From Aeromonas lacus (GTDB lineage: Bacteria; Pseudomonadota; Gammaproteobacteria; Enterobacterales; Aeromonadaceae): 64,000 nucleotides of DNA. Shown here one piece after another: positions 44,157 to 53,092 of the stretch. The DNA lies in NCBI RefSeq assembly GCF_000764665.1, contig NZ_JRGM01000012.1, positions 1 to 64,000 on the forward strand, read 5' to 3'. The position numbers and the translations under genes are program-made. Numbering within the stretch: position 1 is the first letter of the stretch; the number at the start of each line of letters is the position of its first letter. The notes below the pieces were generated by a model. It had not been told where the DNA came from, made no database searches, and saw only the letters and a list, made by a program, of their open reading frames with translations.

Positions 44157-45113
44157 ATGCAGCAGATTGTGTTTCTCGACAGCGATACCCTGGATGCGGG
44201 CATCACCCTGCATCACCCCGACTTTCCCCACCACTGGCAGAGCTATCCGCGTACCGCCCCGGAACAGGTGGTGGAGCGGCTCAAAGATGCCAGCATCGCC
44301 ATCATCAACAAGGTGCGCATCGGCGCCGCCGAGCTCGCTCAACTGCCGGAGCTCAAACTCATCGCACTCGCCGCCACCGGCAGCGACAACGTGGATCTGG
44401 AGGCGTGCCGCGCCGCCAACGTCGGGGTGTGCAATATCCGCAACTACTCGGGCCCCTCGGTGCCGGAACACGCCATGGCGCTGATGCTGGCCCTGTCGCG
44501 CAACCTCTTCTGCTGGCGCCAGTCGCTGCTGGAGGGGCGCTGGCAACAGAGCGGCCAGTTCTGCTTCTTCGACCACAACATCATGGATCTGCACGGCAAG
44601 CAGCTTGGCATCATCGGCAAGGGCACCCTGGGTCAGGCACTCGGCGAGCGGGCCAGAGGAATGGGGATGACGGTGCGTTACGCCCAGAGTCAGGTCGGCG
44701 CCAGTCACGATGAGGATCGGCTGCCCCTCGACGAGCTGCTGCAGAGCTCGGACGTCATTAGCCTGCACTGCCCGCTCACCCCCTACACCCGCAACCTGAT
44801 TGGCGAGCGGGAGCTGGGATTGATGAAACCGGGTGCCCTGCTGATCAACGTCGGCCGCGGTGGTCTGGTGGATGAGGAGGCGCTGCTGCGCGCGCTGGCC
44901 AACGGTAGCCTCGGCGGTGCCGGCTTCGATGTGGCGAGCGTCGAACCTCCGCCCCCCGACCATCCCTTGATGAAGGCGCTGCAATACCCCCACTTCATTC
45001 TGACCCCTCATGTGGCGTGGGCCAGCGAGGAGTCGATGCAGCGGCTGGCCGACCAGCTGATCGACAACATCAACGCCTTTGCCGCCGGTCGCCGCCAGCA
45101 CCGGCTGGTCTGA
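44157..45113 (+). CDS. D-2-hydroxyacid dehydrogenase
   Basis: NAD-dependent oxidoreductase of the glycerate/hydroxypyruvate reductase type. The 318-residue product has the dinucleotide motif GIIGKGTLGQALG, the catalytic Arg in NVGRGGLVDE, Glu in VEPPPP and His in LTPHVAW, all in the expected order. The ATG of MQQIVFLD follows an AGGAAGG site; an ATG 15 bases upstream is less likely. Substrate (hydroxypyruvate, glyoxylate or other) cannot be fixed from sequence alone. Confidence 0.9.
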   Translation: MQQIVFLDSDTLDAGITLHHPDFPHHWQSYPRTAPEQVVERLKDASIAIINKVRIGAAELAQLPELKLIALAATGSDNVDLEACRAANVGVCNIRNYSGPSVPEHAMALMLALSRNLFCWRQSLLEGRWQQSGQFCFFDHNIMDLHGKQLGIIGKGTLGQALGERARGMGMTVRYAQSQVGASHDEDRLPLDELLQSSDVISLHCPLTPYTRNLIGERELGLMKPGALLINVGRGGLVDEEALLRALANGSLGGAGFDVASVEPPPPDHPLMKALQYPHFILTPHVAWASEESMQRLADQLIDNINAFAAGRRQHRLV

Positions 45114-45125
45114 TCAAACATGCAA

Positions 45126-45147
45126 AACGGGGCCCACTGGCCCCGTT
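45126..45147 (+). terminator. Terminator after the hydroxyacid dehydrogenase
   Basis: AACGGGGCC / GGCCCCGTT stem with a 4-base loop, between convergent genes. Confidence 0.8.
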
Positions 45148-45179
45148 GTTTCATCCCTGCCATTCACGACAGATGGCGA

Positions 45180-45656
45180 TCAATCGTCGTCATGCCATCT
45201 GTGTTTTTTGTGCTTCTTGTGCTTTTTGTGGTGCTTGTGATGGTGGTCATCATCATCGTAATAGCGATCCTGACTCTGGTGGCCATCACCGGTCTTGGCA
45301 CCGATGGCCGAGCCACTCGCCCCGCCAACCCCGGCGCCAATCAGCTGGCCGGTATCGCCACCGACACTCTTGCCGATGGCGGCACCGCCCAGCGCCCCCA
45401 CGGCACCACCGAGCGCCGCTTCATTCTTGTTGCCCTTGTTTGCCGTCGCCGCACCACCGGCTGCGCCGCCAATGGCCGCACCAACCAGCGCACCGGTATC
45501 GCCCCCCAGCTCCTTGCCGATCATGGTGCCCGCCACCCCGCCTGCGCCGCCACCGAGAATGGTATTGAGGGTCTCGGAGGCGTGCACGGTCGTGCAGCCA
45601 GCGAGCAAGGCGCCCAACAGGGCCAGTGCGCGAAGCGCGCGCGAATTCATCTCCAT
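45180..45656 (-). CDS. Glycine-zipper lipoprotein with His/Lys/Asp tail
   Basis: The 158-residue lipoprotein has a lipobox LLAGC (Cys21), a long glycine-zipper region (about residues 35-128) of repeating GxxxG units such as GGAAGGAA and IGAGVGGASG, and a charged tail (about 132-158) of Asp, His and Lys blocks ending HRWHDDD. Glycine zippers pack in or at membranes (as in SlyB/YMGG-type proteins); the tail could bind divalent metals. The start at MEMNSR follows GGCAGGAG; an inner ATG 6 bases later is possible. It stands alone. Confidence 0.8.
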   Translation of the reverse strand: MEMNSRALRALALLGALLAGCTTVHASETLNTILGGGAGGVAGTMIGKELGGDTGALVGAAIGGAAGGAATANKGNKNEAALGGAVGALGGAAIGKSVGGDTGQLIGAGVGGASGSAIGAKTGDGHQSQDRYYDDDDHHHKHHKKHKKHKKHRWHDDD

Positions 45657-45924
45657 GGGTACTCCTGCCAAACCTGATTAATTCCACCGGCACTATACAA
45701 AGGGGCGGGTTAATCACCAGATGGGGGGCAATCGCCACTCATGCAGCTCAAGTCGCGCCGAATCAGGAATGCAGGCGAAGCCATCAATGCAACGAATTGA
45801 ATCAGAAGGGGAAAAAGGTGAAACGTCAGGAGTGGAAGAGGGCTGCCAGGGGCAGTTGCTGCCATCTGCCCCCGTCAGGGTCAAGCGGCCATCGGACAGC
45901 TCCTGTCACCAGCCCTGCTGCCGC
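45657..45924. other. Gap between the glycine-zipper and LysR genes
   Basis: About 268 bases on which both neighbours are minus-strand. It should hold the glycine-zipper promoter and the LysR 3' end. I see no gene, hairpin terminator or recognisable site. Confidence 0.4.
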
Positions 45925-46866
45925 TTAGCGAGAGGAGGATGCGGCGTACTGCGCCATGATGACCTGACGCAGCAGCGCGCGCCCCTCATCGATGCGAGCT
46001 GAACGGGAAAGCCCCTTCGCCCACATCAGCGCCAGGGTGCGGCTCAGCACCGGTTCGCGCAACGCCACGACCTTGAGCTGGGGATCGCACTGGTTCGCGG
46101 CATAGAGCCCGGGCAGGATGGCAACCGCCAGCCCGGAGCGCACCAGGCCGTAGAGTGTCTCGACATAATCTGTGGTGTATCTGGGTTTGAGCCCGGGCAG
46201 CTGGCTCTGGGTCAGCCCGTTGACCTGTCGGCTGACGTTGCCTCTGGCAAAGAGGGCGATGTCGCGGCGGGTAAGCTCCTGCCAGCAGATGGTCTCTTCC
46301 TCTGCCAGCGGATCCTGCCGGTTAATCACCGCCACCAGCGCATCGTCCAGCAGCGGCGTCACCTCCAGCGAATCGGGCAACTCGCCATCCAGCACGCCAA
46401 TCCCCGCATCCAGTGACCCCTCGGCCAGCGCCTGCAACAGACCGTCGTTGGTGTGATCCTGAAACTCGACCCGCAATCCCGGAAACTGCTGCTGCAGACG
46501 GGCGGCCGCCAGCGGAAACATCAGGGTGCAGGCAGACGGGATCAGACCGATGCGCAGGGTGCCATCGCCCCCTTCGACCATCACCTGCTGCATATCGGCA
46601 AAAGCGGCGTGGGCTACATTGAGCAACCCCTTGGCGTGGGGCAGGATCGCCTCCCCCTGTTCGGTCAGGGTGACCGCCTGCGCGGTGCGATGGAACAGTT
46701 TGCCGCCAAGCACAGATTCAATCTGGCGCAGGGCACTGCTCAGGGCGGGCTGGCTGATGGCCATCTGATTGGCCGTTTCGGTGAAGTGGCGCAGCTGGGC
46801 CAGAGTGACAAAATACTGGATCTGCTTGAGAGAGAGCGCAGGCAGACGGCGCCAGGGTTCGGACAT
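45925..46866 (-). CDS. LysR-family regulator beside the purine salvage operon
   Basis: The 313-residue regulator has a helix-turn-helix at about residues 20-65 (TETANQMAISQPALSSALRQ) and an effector domain to the end. It is transcribed away from the adenine deaminase gene across a 135-bp gap, so it is the best candidate regulator of ade-rihC and the DcuC-type carrier. The effector is unknown; a purine base or nucleoside would make sense. Length is normal for the family. Confidence 0.88.
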   Translation of the reverse strand: MSEPWRRLPALSLKQIQYFVTLAQLRHFTETANQMAISQPALSSALRQIESVLGGKLFHRTAQAVTLTEQGEAILPHAKGLLNVAHAAFADMQQVMVEGGDGTLRIGLIPSACTLMFPLAAARLQQQFPGLRVEFQDHTNDGLLQALAEGSLDAGIGVLDGELPDSLEVTPLLDDALVAVINRQDPLAEEETICWQELTRRDIALFARGNVSRQVNGLTQSQLPGLKPRYTTDYVETLYGLVRSGLAVAILPGLYAANQCDPQLKVVALREPVLSRTLALMWAKGLSRSARIDEGRALLRQVIMAQYAASSSR

Positions 46867-47001
46867 GAAATCGACAACCGGAGAAAAACGTTTGCAGCAG
46901 CATAACCCTTTCTTATCCAGTTATAAATTCTTTGCGCTATGCACGAGCCAATCCCCTCCCTAAAGTGGGCCCATTATTCCCCTTGTCAGGCCATCTCCTT
47001 C

Positions 47002-48804
47002 ATGTGTGAACAAGATGCATCCCTCAACCTGCGCCGCCGCGCCGTGCAGGCGGCCCTCGGCGAAGCCCCCTTCGATCTGCTGCTGACCAATGCCAACCTG
47101 ATCGACATGGTGACCGGCGAGATCCGCCCCGTCGACGTGGGACTGGTCGGCACGCTGATCGCCAGCGTCCATCCGGTCGGTACCTTCCAGCAGGCACGCG
47201 AGACCCACGATCTGGCTGGCGCCTATCTCTCGCCCGGTCTTATCGACAGCCATGTCCATGTGGAGAGCTCCCACCTGACGCCGGAGCGCTACGCCGATGT
47301 GGTGGTCGCGCAGGGCACCACCACCATCTTCTGGGATCCCCACGAGCTGGCCAATGTGCTGGGACTGGCGGGGGTGCGCTACGCCATCGACGCCAGCCGC
47401 AATCTGCCGCTGCGGGTCATCTGCGCCGCCCCCTCCAGCGTCCCCTCGACGCCGGGTCTCGAGATGTCTGGCGCCGACTTCCACGGCCCCGAGATGGCCA
47501 CCATGCTGGAGTGGCCGGAGGTGGCGGGGATCGCCGAGGTGATGGACATGCAGGGGGTGCTCGGCGGCAGCGAGCGGATGACCGGCATCCTATACGCCGG
47601 TTTGCAGCGCAACGCCCTGATTGAGGGACACGCCCGGGGCCTCAGTGGTCACCGGCTGCAAGCCTATCTGGCGGCCGGGGTCAGCTCGGATCACGAACTC
47701 ACCTCGGCGGCCGATGCGCTGGAGAAGCTGCGGGCCGGGCTCACCCTGCAGCTGCGCGGCTCCCACCCCTACCTGCTGCCGGAGATCGTCACGGCGCTGA
47801 AACAGCTGCCCCACCTCTCCTCCCAAATCACCCTCTGTACCGACGATGTGCCGCCCGACATGCTGCTGGAGAAGGGGGGCATGATTGCGCTGGTCAAACT
47901 GCTGGCAGAGCTGGGGCTGGCGGTGCCCGACGTGCTGCGGATGGCCACCCTCAACGCCGCCATCCGCCTGCAGCGCAACGATCTGGGGCTGGTCGCTGCC
48001 GGCCGCTGCGCCGATCTGGTGGTATTCGACAACCTCACCGATCTCAACCCGCTCTGGGTCTACAGCGGCGGCCAGCGGGTCGCCCGCCATGGCGCCATTC
48101 TCACCCCCTCCGAGCCTGTCGCTGGCTGCCAGGCGCCGCGCGACACCATGCAGATCCCCCTGCGCACCCTTGAGGACTTTGTCATTCGGGTGCCCGGGCT
48201 GACTGCGGGACGGGCCCGCTTCAAGACCATCAAGGGGGCTCGCTTCACCCAGTGGAGTGAAACCGAAGTGGAGGTCAAAGAGGGTCAAGTGATTGTGCCG
48301 GCGGGATTTAGCCTCATCTCGGTGCAACACCGTCACGGCCGCCATCAGGCGGGCACCCGGCTGGCGCTGCTGGAAGGGTGGGGCGAGCTGCAAGGGGCCA
48401 TCGCTACCAGCTACTCCCACGACTCCCACAATCTGGTGGTGCTGGGGCGCGACCCGCAAGAGATGATGCTGGCCGCCAACACCCTGATCGCCAGCGGGGG
48501 CGGCATGGCCGTCGTCCAGCAGGGTAAGGTACTGGCCCACGTTGCCATGCCCATCGCGGGCATGCTCTCCGACCTGCCTGCCAGCGAGCTGGCGGCCAGT
48601 TTCCACGCCCTGCGCGAAGTGAGCGGCAAGGTGGTGGAGTGGGAGCCCCCCTACCGGGTATTCAAGGCCATCGAGGGGACCTGTCTTGCCTGCAATGCGG
48701 GGCCCCATCTGACCGATCTCGGCCTCACCGATGGCCTGACCCGCGAGATTGTCGACCCCTTCATCTGCTGCTGGCCCCACGCCGATGCCCGCCAAGCCGA
48801 TTAA
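47002..48804 (+). CDS. ade: Adenine deaminase
   Basis: Metal-dependent amidohydrolase that converts adenine to hypoxanthine. The 600-residue product has SHVHVESS (metal-binding HxH), EGHARGL and SSDHE His residues, and TDDVPPDML with the late Asp, in the order of the adenine deaminase family, plus the C-terminal ADE domain. An earlier in-frame ATG at 46939 would add 21 residues that do not look like the family; the start at MCEQDASLN is used although its ribosome site (ATCTCC) is poor. First gene of a three-gene purine operon. Confidence 0.92.
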   Translation: MCEQDASLNLRRRAVQAALGEAPFDLLLTNANLIDMVTGEIRPVDVGLVGTLIASVHPVGTFQQARETHDLAGAYLSPGLIDSHVHVESSHLTPERYADVVVAQGTTTIFWDPHELANVLGLAGVRYAIDASRNLPLRVICAAPSSVPSTPGLEMSGADFHGPEMATMLEWPEVAGIAEVMDMQGVLGGSERMTGILYAGLQRNALIEGHARGLSGHRLQAYLAAGVSSDHELTSAADALEKLRAGLTLQLRGSHPYLLPEIVTALKQLPHLSSQITLCTDDVPPDMLLEKGGMIALVKLLAELGLAVPDVLRMATLNAAIRLQRNDLGLVAAGRCADLVVFDNLTDLNPLWVYSGGQRVARHGAILTPSEPVAGCQAPRDTMQIPLRTLEDFVIRVPGLTAGRARFKTIKGARFTQWSETEVEVKEGQVIVPAGFSLISVQHRHGRHQAGTRLALLEGWGELQGAIATSYSHDSHNLVVLGRDPQEMMLAANTLIASGGGMAVVQQGKVLAHVAMPIAGMLSDLPASELAASFHALREVSGKVVEWEPPYRVFKAIEGTCLACNAGPHLTDLGLTDGLTREIVDPFICCWPHADARQAD

Positions 48805-48820
48805 CCCCGAGGAGAACAGC

Positions 48821-49738
48821 ATGAACCCTGTCGCCATTATTCTGGATACCGACCCCGGCATCGACGATGCCGTTGCCATCGCCGCCGCCCTGTTTCATCC
48901 CGGGATCGAGCTGGCGCTCATCACCACGGTCGCCGGCAACGTCGATGTCAGCAAGACCACCCGCAGCGCCCTGCGCCTGCTGCACTTTTTCGGCAAAGAG
49001 GTGCCGGTGGCACAGGGGGCCAGCCAGCCCCTCGTGCGCCCCCTCGACGATGCCAGCCACATCCACGGCCACTCCGGCCTCGATGGCTACGAGTTCGCCG
49101 AGCCCGGGCAACAGCCGCTGCCGATGCATGCCGTCGAAGCCATGAAGATCACCCTGCTCGCCAGCGAACAGCCCATGACGCTGGTGCCCATCGGGCCGCT
49201 GACCAATATAGCCCTGCTGCTCACCCTGCACCCCGAGTGTCGGGAGAAGATCGCGCGGATCGTGCTGATGGGGGGCTCGGCCGGTCGGGGCAACCACACC
49301 CCCAATGCCGAGTTCAATATCTACGTGGATCCGGAGGCAGCCCACATCGTCTTCAGCAGCGGCCTGCCCATCGTGATGTGCGGGCTCGATGTCACCAGCC
49401 GGGCCACCCTGACCGGCGAGATGATTGCAGCGCTGCCCGCCCTCAACCGCACTGGCGCCATGCTCCACGCCCTGTTCGGCCACTATCGCGGCGGCAGCAT
49501 GCAGACCGGGCTCAAGATGCACGATCTCTGCGCCATCGCCTATCTGGTGCTCCCCGACCTCTTTATCACCCGGGCCTGCCATGTGGCCATCGAGACCCGG
49601 GGTGAACACACCCTGGGCACCACCTCGGTGGATATCAACAACCGGCTCAAGCGAGCGCCCAACGCCGAGGTGTGTCTCGATATCGACGTGCCCGGATTCA
49701 GGGCCTGGTGCATGGAAACCCTTGCCCGCGCCATCTGA
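48821..49738 (+). CDS. rihC: Ribonucleoside hydrolase RihC
   Basis: Hydrolyses the N-glycosidic bond of ribonucleosides to give base and ribose. The 305-residue protein begins [19 protein letters not shown], the calcium-binding Asp cluster of nucleoside hydrolases, and aligns along its length with E. coli RihC ([38 protein letters not shown] with the family His). It follows ade by 16 bp after a GAGGAG site. Products fit adenine deaminase and the carrier downstream. Confidence 0.93.
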   Translation: MNPVAIILDTDPGIDDAVAIAAALFHPGIELALITTVAGNVDVSKTTRSALRLLHFFGKEVPVAQGASQPLVRPLDDASHIHGHSGLDGYEFAEPGQQPLPMHAVEAMKITLLASEQPMTLVPIGPLTNIALLLTLHPECREKIARIVLMGGSAGRGNHTPNAEFNIYVDPEAAHIVFSSGLPIVMCGLDVTSRATLTGEMIAALPALNRTGAMLHALFGHYRGGSMQTGLKMHDLCAIAYLVLPDLFITRACHVAIETRGEHTLGTTSVDINNRLKRAPNAEVCLDIDVPGFRAWCMETLARAI

Positions 49739-49792
49739 TCCCGAACCGCCAGCTCGCTGGCCCATTCACATCAAGAAGAGAGTGTTGGAAAC

Positions 49793-51154
49793 ATGCTGGA
49801 AATAATTGTCAGCACCCTGATCCTGGTCATCTGTGGTTATCTCATCGCCAAAAACTACGATGCCAAGATAGTGCTGTTTGGCGCCGGGCTGCTGCTGATG
49901 TTTGCGGCCGTCGGACTGGGTCACCCGCTGCTGCCTGAAGCCGAGAGTAGCGGCCTCAGCTGGCTTGACCCCTTCGTCCAGATCAAGCAGATCTTCATCA
50001 GCCAGATGGGCAATGTCGGCCTCACCATCATGGTGCTGTTCGGCTTCTCCAGCTACATGAGCCACATCGGCGCCAACGACGTGACCGTTATGCTGCTGAC
50101 CCGCCCCTTGAGCCGCATCCGCTCCCCCTACCTGCTGGTGCCTGTGATTTTCCTCCTGGGCAACCTGCTCTCCTTGGTGGTGCCGAGCGCTGCCAGTCTG
50201 GCGGTGTTGCTGATGGCGACCCTCTATCCGGTACTGAAGGCGTCGAACATGTCCTCCCTAACCGCCGGGGCCGTCATCGCTACCACTGCCACCATCATGC
50301 CCAGCCCGCTGGGGGCCGATAACGTGCTGGCTGCCCAGAAGCTGGGGATCCCGCTGGTGGAGTACATCGTCTCCTACCACGCCCCCATCTCGCTGCCGAC
50401 GCTGGCGTTGATGGCGGTGGTGCACTACTTCTGGCAAAAGGCGATGGACAAGCGCCAGCAGGCGCGCGGCGGACTGGAGGAAAAAAAGGAGTCGCTCGCC
50501 GTGCCGACCGGGCTGCCGCCCGCCTACTACGGCCTCTTCCCGGTACTGCCGCTGGTGCTGGTGCTGCTGTTCGGCATCTGCTTCACCCACATCTCCCTCG
50601 GGCTGGTGGAGATCACCTTCGTCTGTCTGCTGCTCACCATAGGGGTGGAGCTGCTGCGCAAAGGCAATATCAAGGAGACCAGTAAAGAGTTCGCCATCTT
50701 CTTTACCGGCATGGGCACGGGGCTCGCTCAGGTGGTCTCGCTCATCGTGGCGGCCAGCATGCTGGTGGAGGGGCTCAAAGCCATCGGCATCATAGATACC
50801 CTGGTGGACAGCGTGAAACACATCGATGGCGTCGGCTCCATCCTGATGTTCTTCTTCTCCGGCACGGCGGCGCTGATCGGCTTTATCAGCGGCAGCGGGC
50901 TGGCGGTCTTCTACTCCTTTATCAACATCATTCCCGAGATCACCGAGAAGGTCGGGGTCAACAGCGTGTCAGTGGCCCTGCCGATGCAACTCACCGCCAA
51001 CCTGATCCGCTCCATGTCGCCGGTCGCCGCAGTGATCATCGTCATCGCCTCGATCACCGGCAGCAACCCCATCGAGATCATCAAGCGCACCTCGGTGCCC
51101 ATCATCTCGGGCATCATCTGCTGCATAACCCTCTCCTACCTGCTGTTCAGCTAA
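49793..51154 (+). CDS. DcuC-family anion/nucleobase-linked carrier
   Basis: The 453-residue membrane protein has 11-13 predicted helices and belongs to the C4-dicarboxylate DcuC family by its overall pattern (for example SPLGADNVLAAQ and FFSGTAALIGFISGSGLAVFY). It follows rihC by 54 bp and ends at a strong terminator. In this operon a role in importing a nucleoside or exporting a purine product would fit better than succinate exchange, but the family's known substrates are C4-dicarboxylates, so this is inference. No dcuSR or fumarase gene is adjacent. Confidence 0.8.
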   Translation: MLEIIVSTLILVICGYLIAKNYDAKIVLFGAGLLLMFAAVGLGHPLLPEAESSGLSWLDPFVQIKQIFISQMGNVGLTIMVLFGFSSYMSHIGANDVTVMLLTRPLSRIRSPYLLVPVIFLLGNLLSLVVPSAASLAVLLMATLYPVLKASNMSSLTAGAVIATTATIMPSPLGADNVLAAQKLGIPLVEYIVSYHAPISLPTLALMAVVHYFWQKAMDKRQQARGGLEEKKESLAVPTGLPPAYYGLFPVLPLVLVLLFGICFTHISLGLVEITFVCLLLTIGVELLRKGNIKETSKEFAIFFTGMGTGLAQVVSLIVAASMLVEGLKAIGIIDTLVDSVKHIDGVGSILMFFFSGTAALIGFISGSGLAVFYSFINIIPEITEKVGVNSVSVALPMQLTANLIRSMSPVAAVIIVIASITGSNPIEIIKRTSVPIISGIICCITLSYLLFS

Positions 51155-51161
51155 ACCAGCT

Positions 51162-51204
51162 CCGTCTGCAGGCGATCAAGCCGGTCGCCTGCAGACGGTT
51201 TTTT
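51162..51204 (+). terminator. Strong terminator of the purine operon
   Basis: A perfect 14-bp stem (CCGTCTGCAGGCGA / TCGCCTGCAGACGG) with a 9-base loop is followed by six T residues, just after the carrier stop. Confidence 0.93.
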
Positions 51205-51338
51205 ACCCCCGGTTGAAAGTGAACCCACTGCATGTAAGCGCCCGGAAGATAATCGGGTGGTATAGTCTATAGCTTGAACAACAGGGGATGGCTGGCCACA
51301 AGGCTGGCGCCCGGTGACTATCAAGCAAAGGAGATGTT

Positions 51339-51941
51339 ATGAGCAGTCCGTTTATCGAACAGATCAAAGCACGTCGTACCATCTATGCCCTGGGCGACCA
51401 GGTCTCCCACACGCCGGAGCAGCTGGCGGCCCTGATCCAGGATGCCATCAGACACAGCCCCTCCTCCTTCAACTCCCAGAGCTCCCGCGCCGTCATCCTG
51501 TTTGGCGCCCAGCACCACAAGCTGTGGGATATCGTCAAAGCAGAGCTGAAAAAGATCGTGCCACCGGAGGCCTACGCCCAGAGTGAGGCCAAGGTGGATG
51601 GCAGCTTCCGCGCAGGCTTCGGTACCGTGCTGTTCTTTGAGGACACCGACGTCATCAAGGATCTGCAGCAAAAATTCGCCCTCTATGCCGACAACTTCCC
51701 CATCTGGTCGGAACATGCCACCGGCATCGCCCAGTTTGCGGCCTGGACAACGCTGGCGCAGGAGAAGATCGGCGCCTCCCTGCAGCACTACAATCCGCTG
51801 ATCGACGAGGCGGTACGCAAGGAGTGGAACCTGCCCGCCAGCTGGCAGCTGCGCGCCCAGATGCCCTTTGGCAGCATCAAGCAACCGGCCGGCGACAAGA
51901 CCTTTATCGACGACGCCACCCGTTTCCGCGTTTTCAAATAA
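51339..51941 (+). CDS. Nitroreductase-family flavoprotein
   Basis: FMN-dependent NAD(P)H oxidoreductase of 200 residues. The RRTIYALGD segment near the N-terminus and HSPSSFNSQSSR (FMN contacts) are typical of the small nitroreductase branch that includes fatty-acid-responsive and HBN1-type proteins. A long amphipathic stretch (about residues 60-90) is normal for the family. The ATG follows AAGGAG. It is monocistronic between two terminators. The natural substrate is not known. Confidence 0.9.
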   Translation: MSSPFIEQIKARRTIYALGDQVSHTPEQLAALIQDAIRHSPSSFNSQSSRAVILFGAQHHKLWDIVKAELKKIVPPEAYAQSEAKVDGSFRAGFGTVLFFEDTDVIKDLQQKFALYADNFPIWSEHATGIAQFAAWTTLAQEKIGASLQHYNPLIDEAVRKEWNLPASWQLRAQMPFGSIKQPAGDKTFIDDATRFRVFK

Positions 51942-51956
51942 CCGTTGAGAAAGCAA

Positions 51957-51986
51957 AACGCCCCCGCAGTTCGGGGGCGTTTTTAT
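51957..51986 (+). terminator. Terminator after the nitroreductase gene
   Basis: AACGCCCCCG / CGGGGGCGTT stem, 5-base loop, T5 tail. Confidence 0.9.
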
Positions 51987-52048
51987 TGCAACATAGAGTG
52001 CGGATGGCTCATAGCGCATATGCAGCCACAACCCCTTATCTCCATCGC

Positions 52049-52735
52049 TCAGGCGGGCAGCGTCACCAGCAGGGAGTCACCTTCCCCCAACTCCACCTTC
52101 ACCTCGCACCAGTCGCGGATCACCGCCACCACCGCCGGATTGAGCGGCGCATCGCCTCCTACCTGCACCACAGTGCAACCTGCACGCAGGGCACTCTCGA
52201 TACCGGCTGGGGCATCCTCGAACACCAGACAACAATCGGGCAAGACACCAAGCCGTTCAGCCCCCAGAAGATAGGGCTCGGGAGCGGGCTTGCCATTGAT
52301 CACAGCTTCAGCCCCCACCAGCAGGTTGGGCAGCGGCAAACCGGCACAACGCAGGCGGTGACGGGCAACCCGCTCACTGGCGGAGGTCACGATGGCCCAA
52401 TGCTGTGGCGGCAAACAGTGCAGCAACTCGCCAGCCCCAGCGATGGCGTCGCCGCCGGTATGCAGCATCTCCAGCTCGTCGAGCCGCGCCGCTTCCCGCT
52501 CCACATCCAGTTGCGGGGCCAGCGCGCGGATCACCTCACGTGAGCGCATACCGTGGCACATAGCCAACACCGGCTCAGGGGCAAGCTGATGATGCTGACA
52601 CCAGAGCCGCCACACCTTCTCCACATCACCGGTCGAGCAGACCAGAGTGCCATCCATATCGAGCAACAGGGCGGATACCGACAGGGTGAGCGTGTTCATG
52701 CCAGCACTCATACAGGCATTCATACAGGCTCTCAT
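52049..52735 (-). CDS. HAD-superfamily phosphatase/phosphoglucomutase-like hydrolase
   Basis: The protein has the HAD motifs ALLLDMDGTL (motif I Asp nucleophile), VTSAS (motif II), a Lys in NGKPAPEPYLL and EDAPAGIESA (motif IV). It resembles sugar-phosphate phosphatases of the YqaB/YfbT type. The start is uncertain: four in-frame ATGs occur every 12 bases (52735, 52723, 52711, 52699) in a short tandem repeat. The first overlaps the upstream stop (ATGA), so I use it; family members usually start near the last. No typical ribosome site precedes any of them. Confidence 0.82.
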   Translation of the reverse strand: MRACMNACMSAGMNTLTLSVSALLLDMDGTLVCSTGDVEKVWRLWCQHHQLAPEPVLAMCHGMRSREVIRALAPQLDVEREAARLDELEMLHTGGDAIAGAGELLHCLPPQHWAIVTSASERVARHRLRCAGLPLPNLLVGAEAVINGKPAPEPYLLGAERLGVLPDCCLVFEDAPAGIESALRAGCTVVQVGGDAPLNPAVVAVIRDWCEVKVELGEGDSLLVTLPA

Positions 52736-52977
52736 ACAGACACCCCGGCCAGCTCGGGCAGAGAGCCAGAGAGCGCATCGGCAAAGGCCTGCTGCTGGGC
52801 GGCACGCTCATAACAGGCGAGCGCCTGCTCGGCACTGCCAGCCCACACTTGCAAGGGGCCGACCACAAAACCCTGTTGCAGCAGGCTGACGAGCAACTCC
52901 CCCGTTTCAGGTGCGGCCAGCGGCTGGGCCAGCACCAGGGTGCCTTTCATCAAAAAGAGATAGCGTTGGGTAGACAT
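52732..52977 (-). CDS. Small uncharacterised protein upstream of the HAD gene
   Basis: An 81-residue product starting MSTQRYLFLMKGTLVL after an AAGGAG site. It is mixed alpha/beta in appearance with one Cys and an Ala/Gln-rich C-terminus; it loosely recalls YCII-related domains but I cannot assign it. It is translationally coupled to the HAD hydrolase (ATGA overlap) and divergent from a LysR regulator 115 bp away. A longer reading to 53148 crosses the divergent promoter region and is rejected. Confidence 0.65.
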   Translation of the reverse strand: MSTQRYLFLMKGTLVLAQPLAAPETGELLVSLLQQGFVVGPLQVWAGSAEQALACYERAAQQQAFADALSGSLPELAGVSV

Positions 52978-53092
52978 GATATGACTCCTTGTTCCAGACC
53001 GGAGGGGACTCGGCTCCCCTTTCAGCGCCATTAGAACAGGGCATTTAGATAATTTATAATGAGCAAATGGCCACTTTCGATAACCAAACAGA

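Noticed and set aside
49793-51154. Naming the carrier dcuC
   Set aside because: Family membership is likely, but the purine operon context argues against assuming succinate transport, so no symbol is given.
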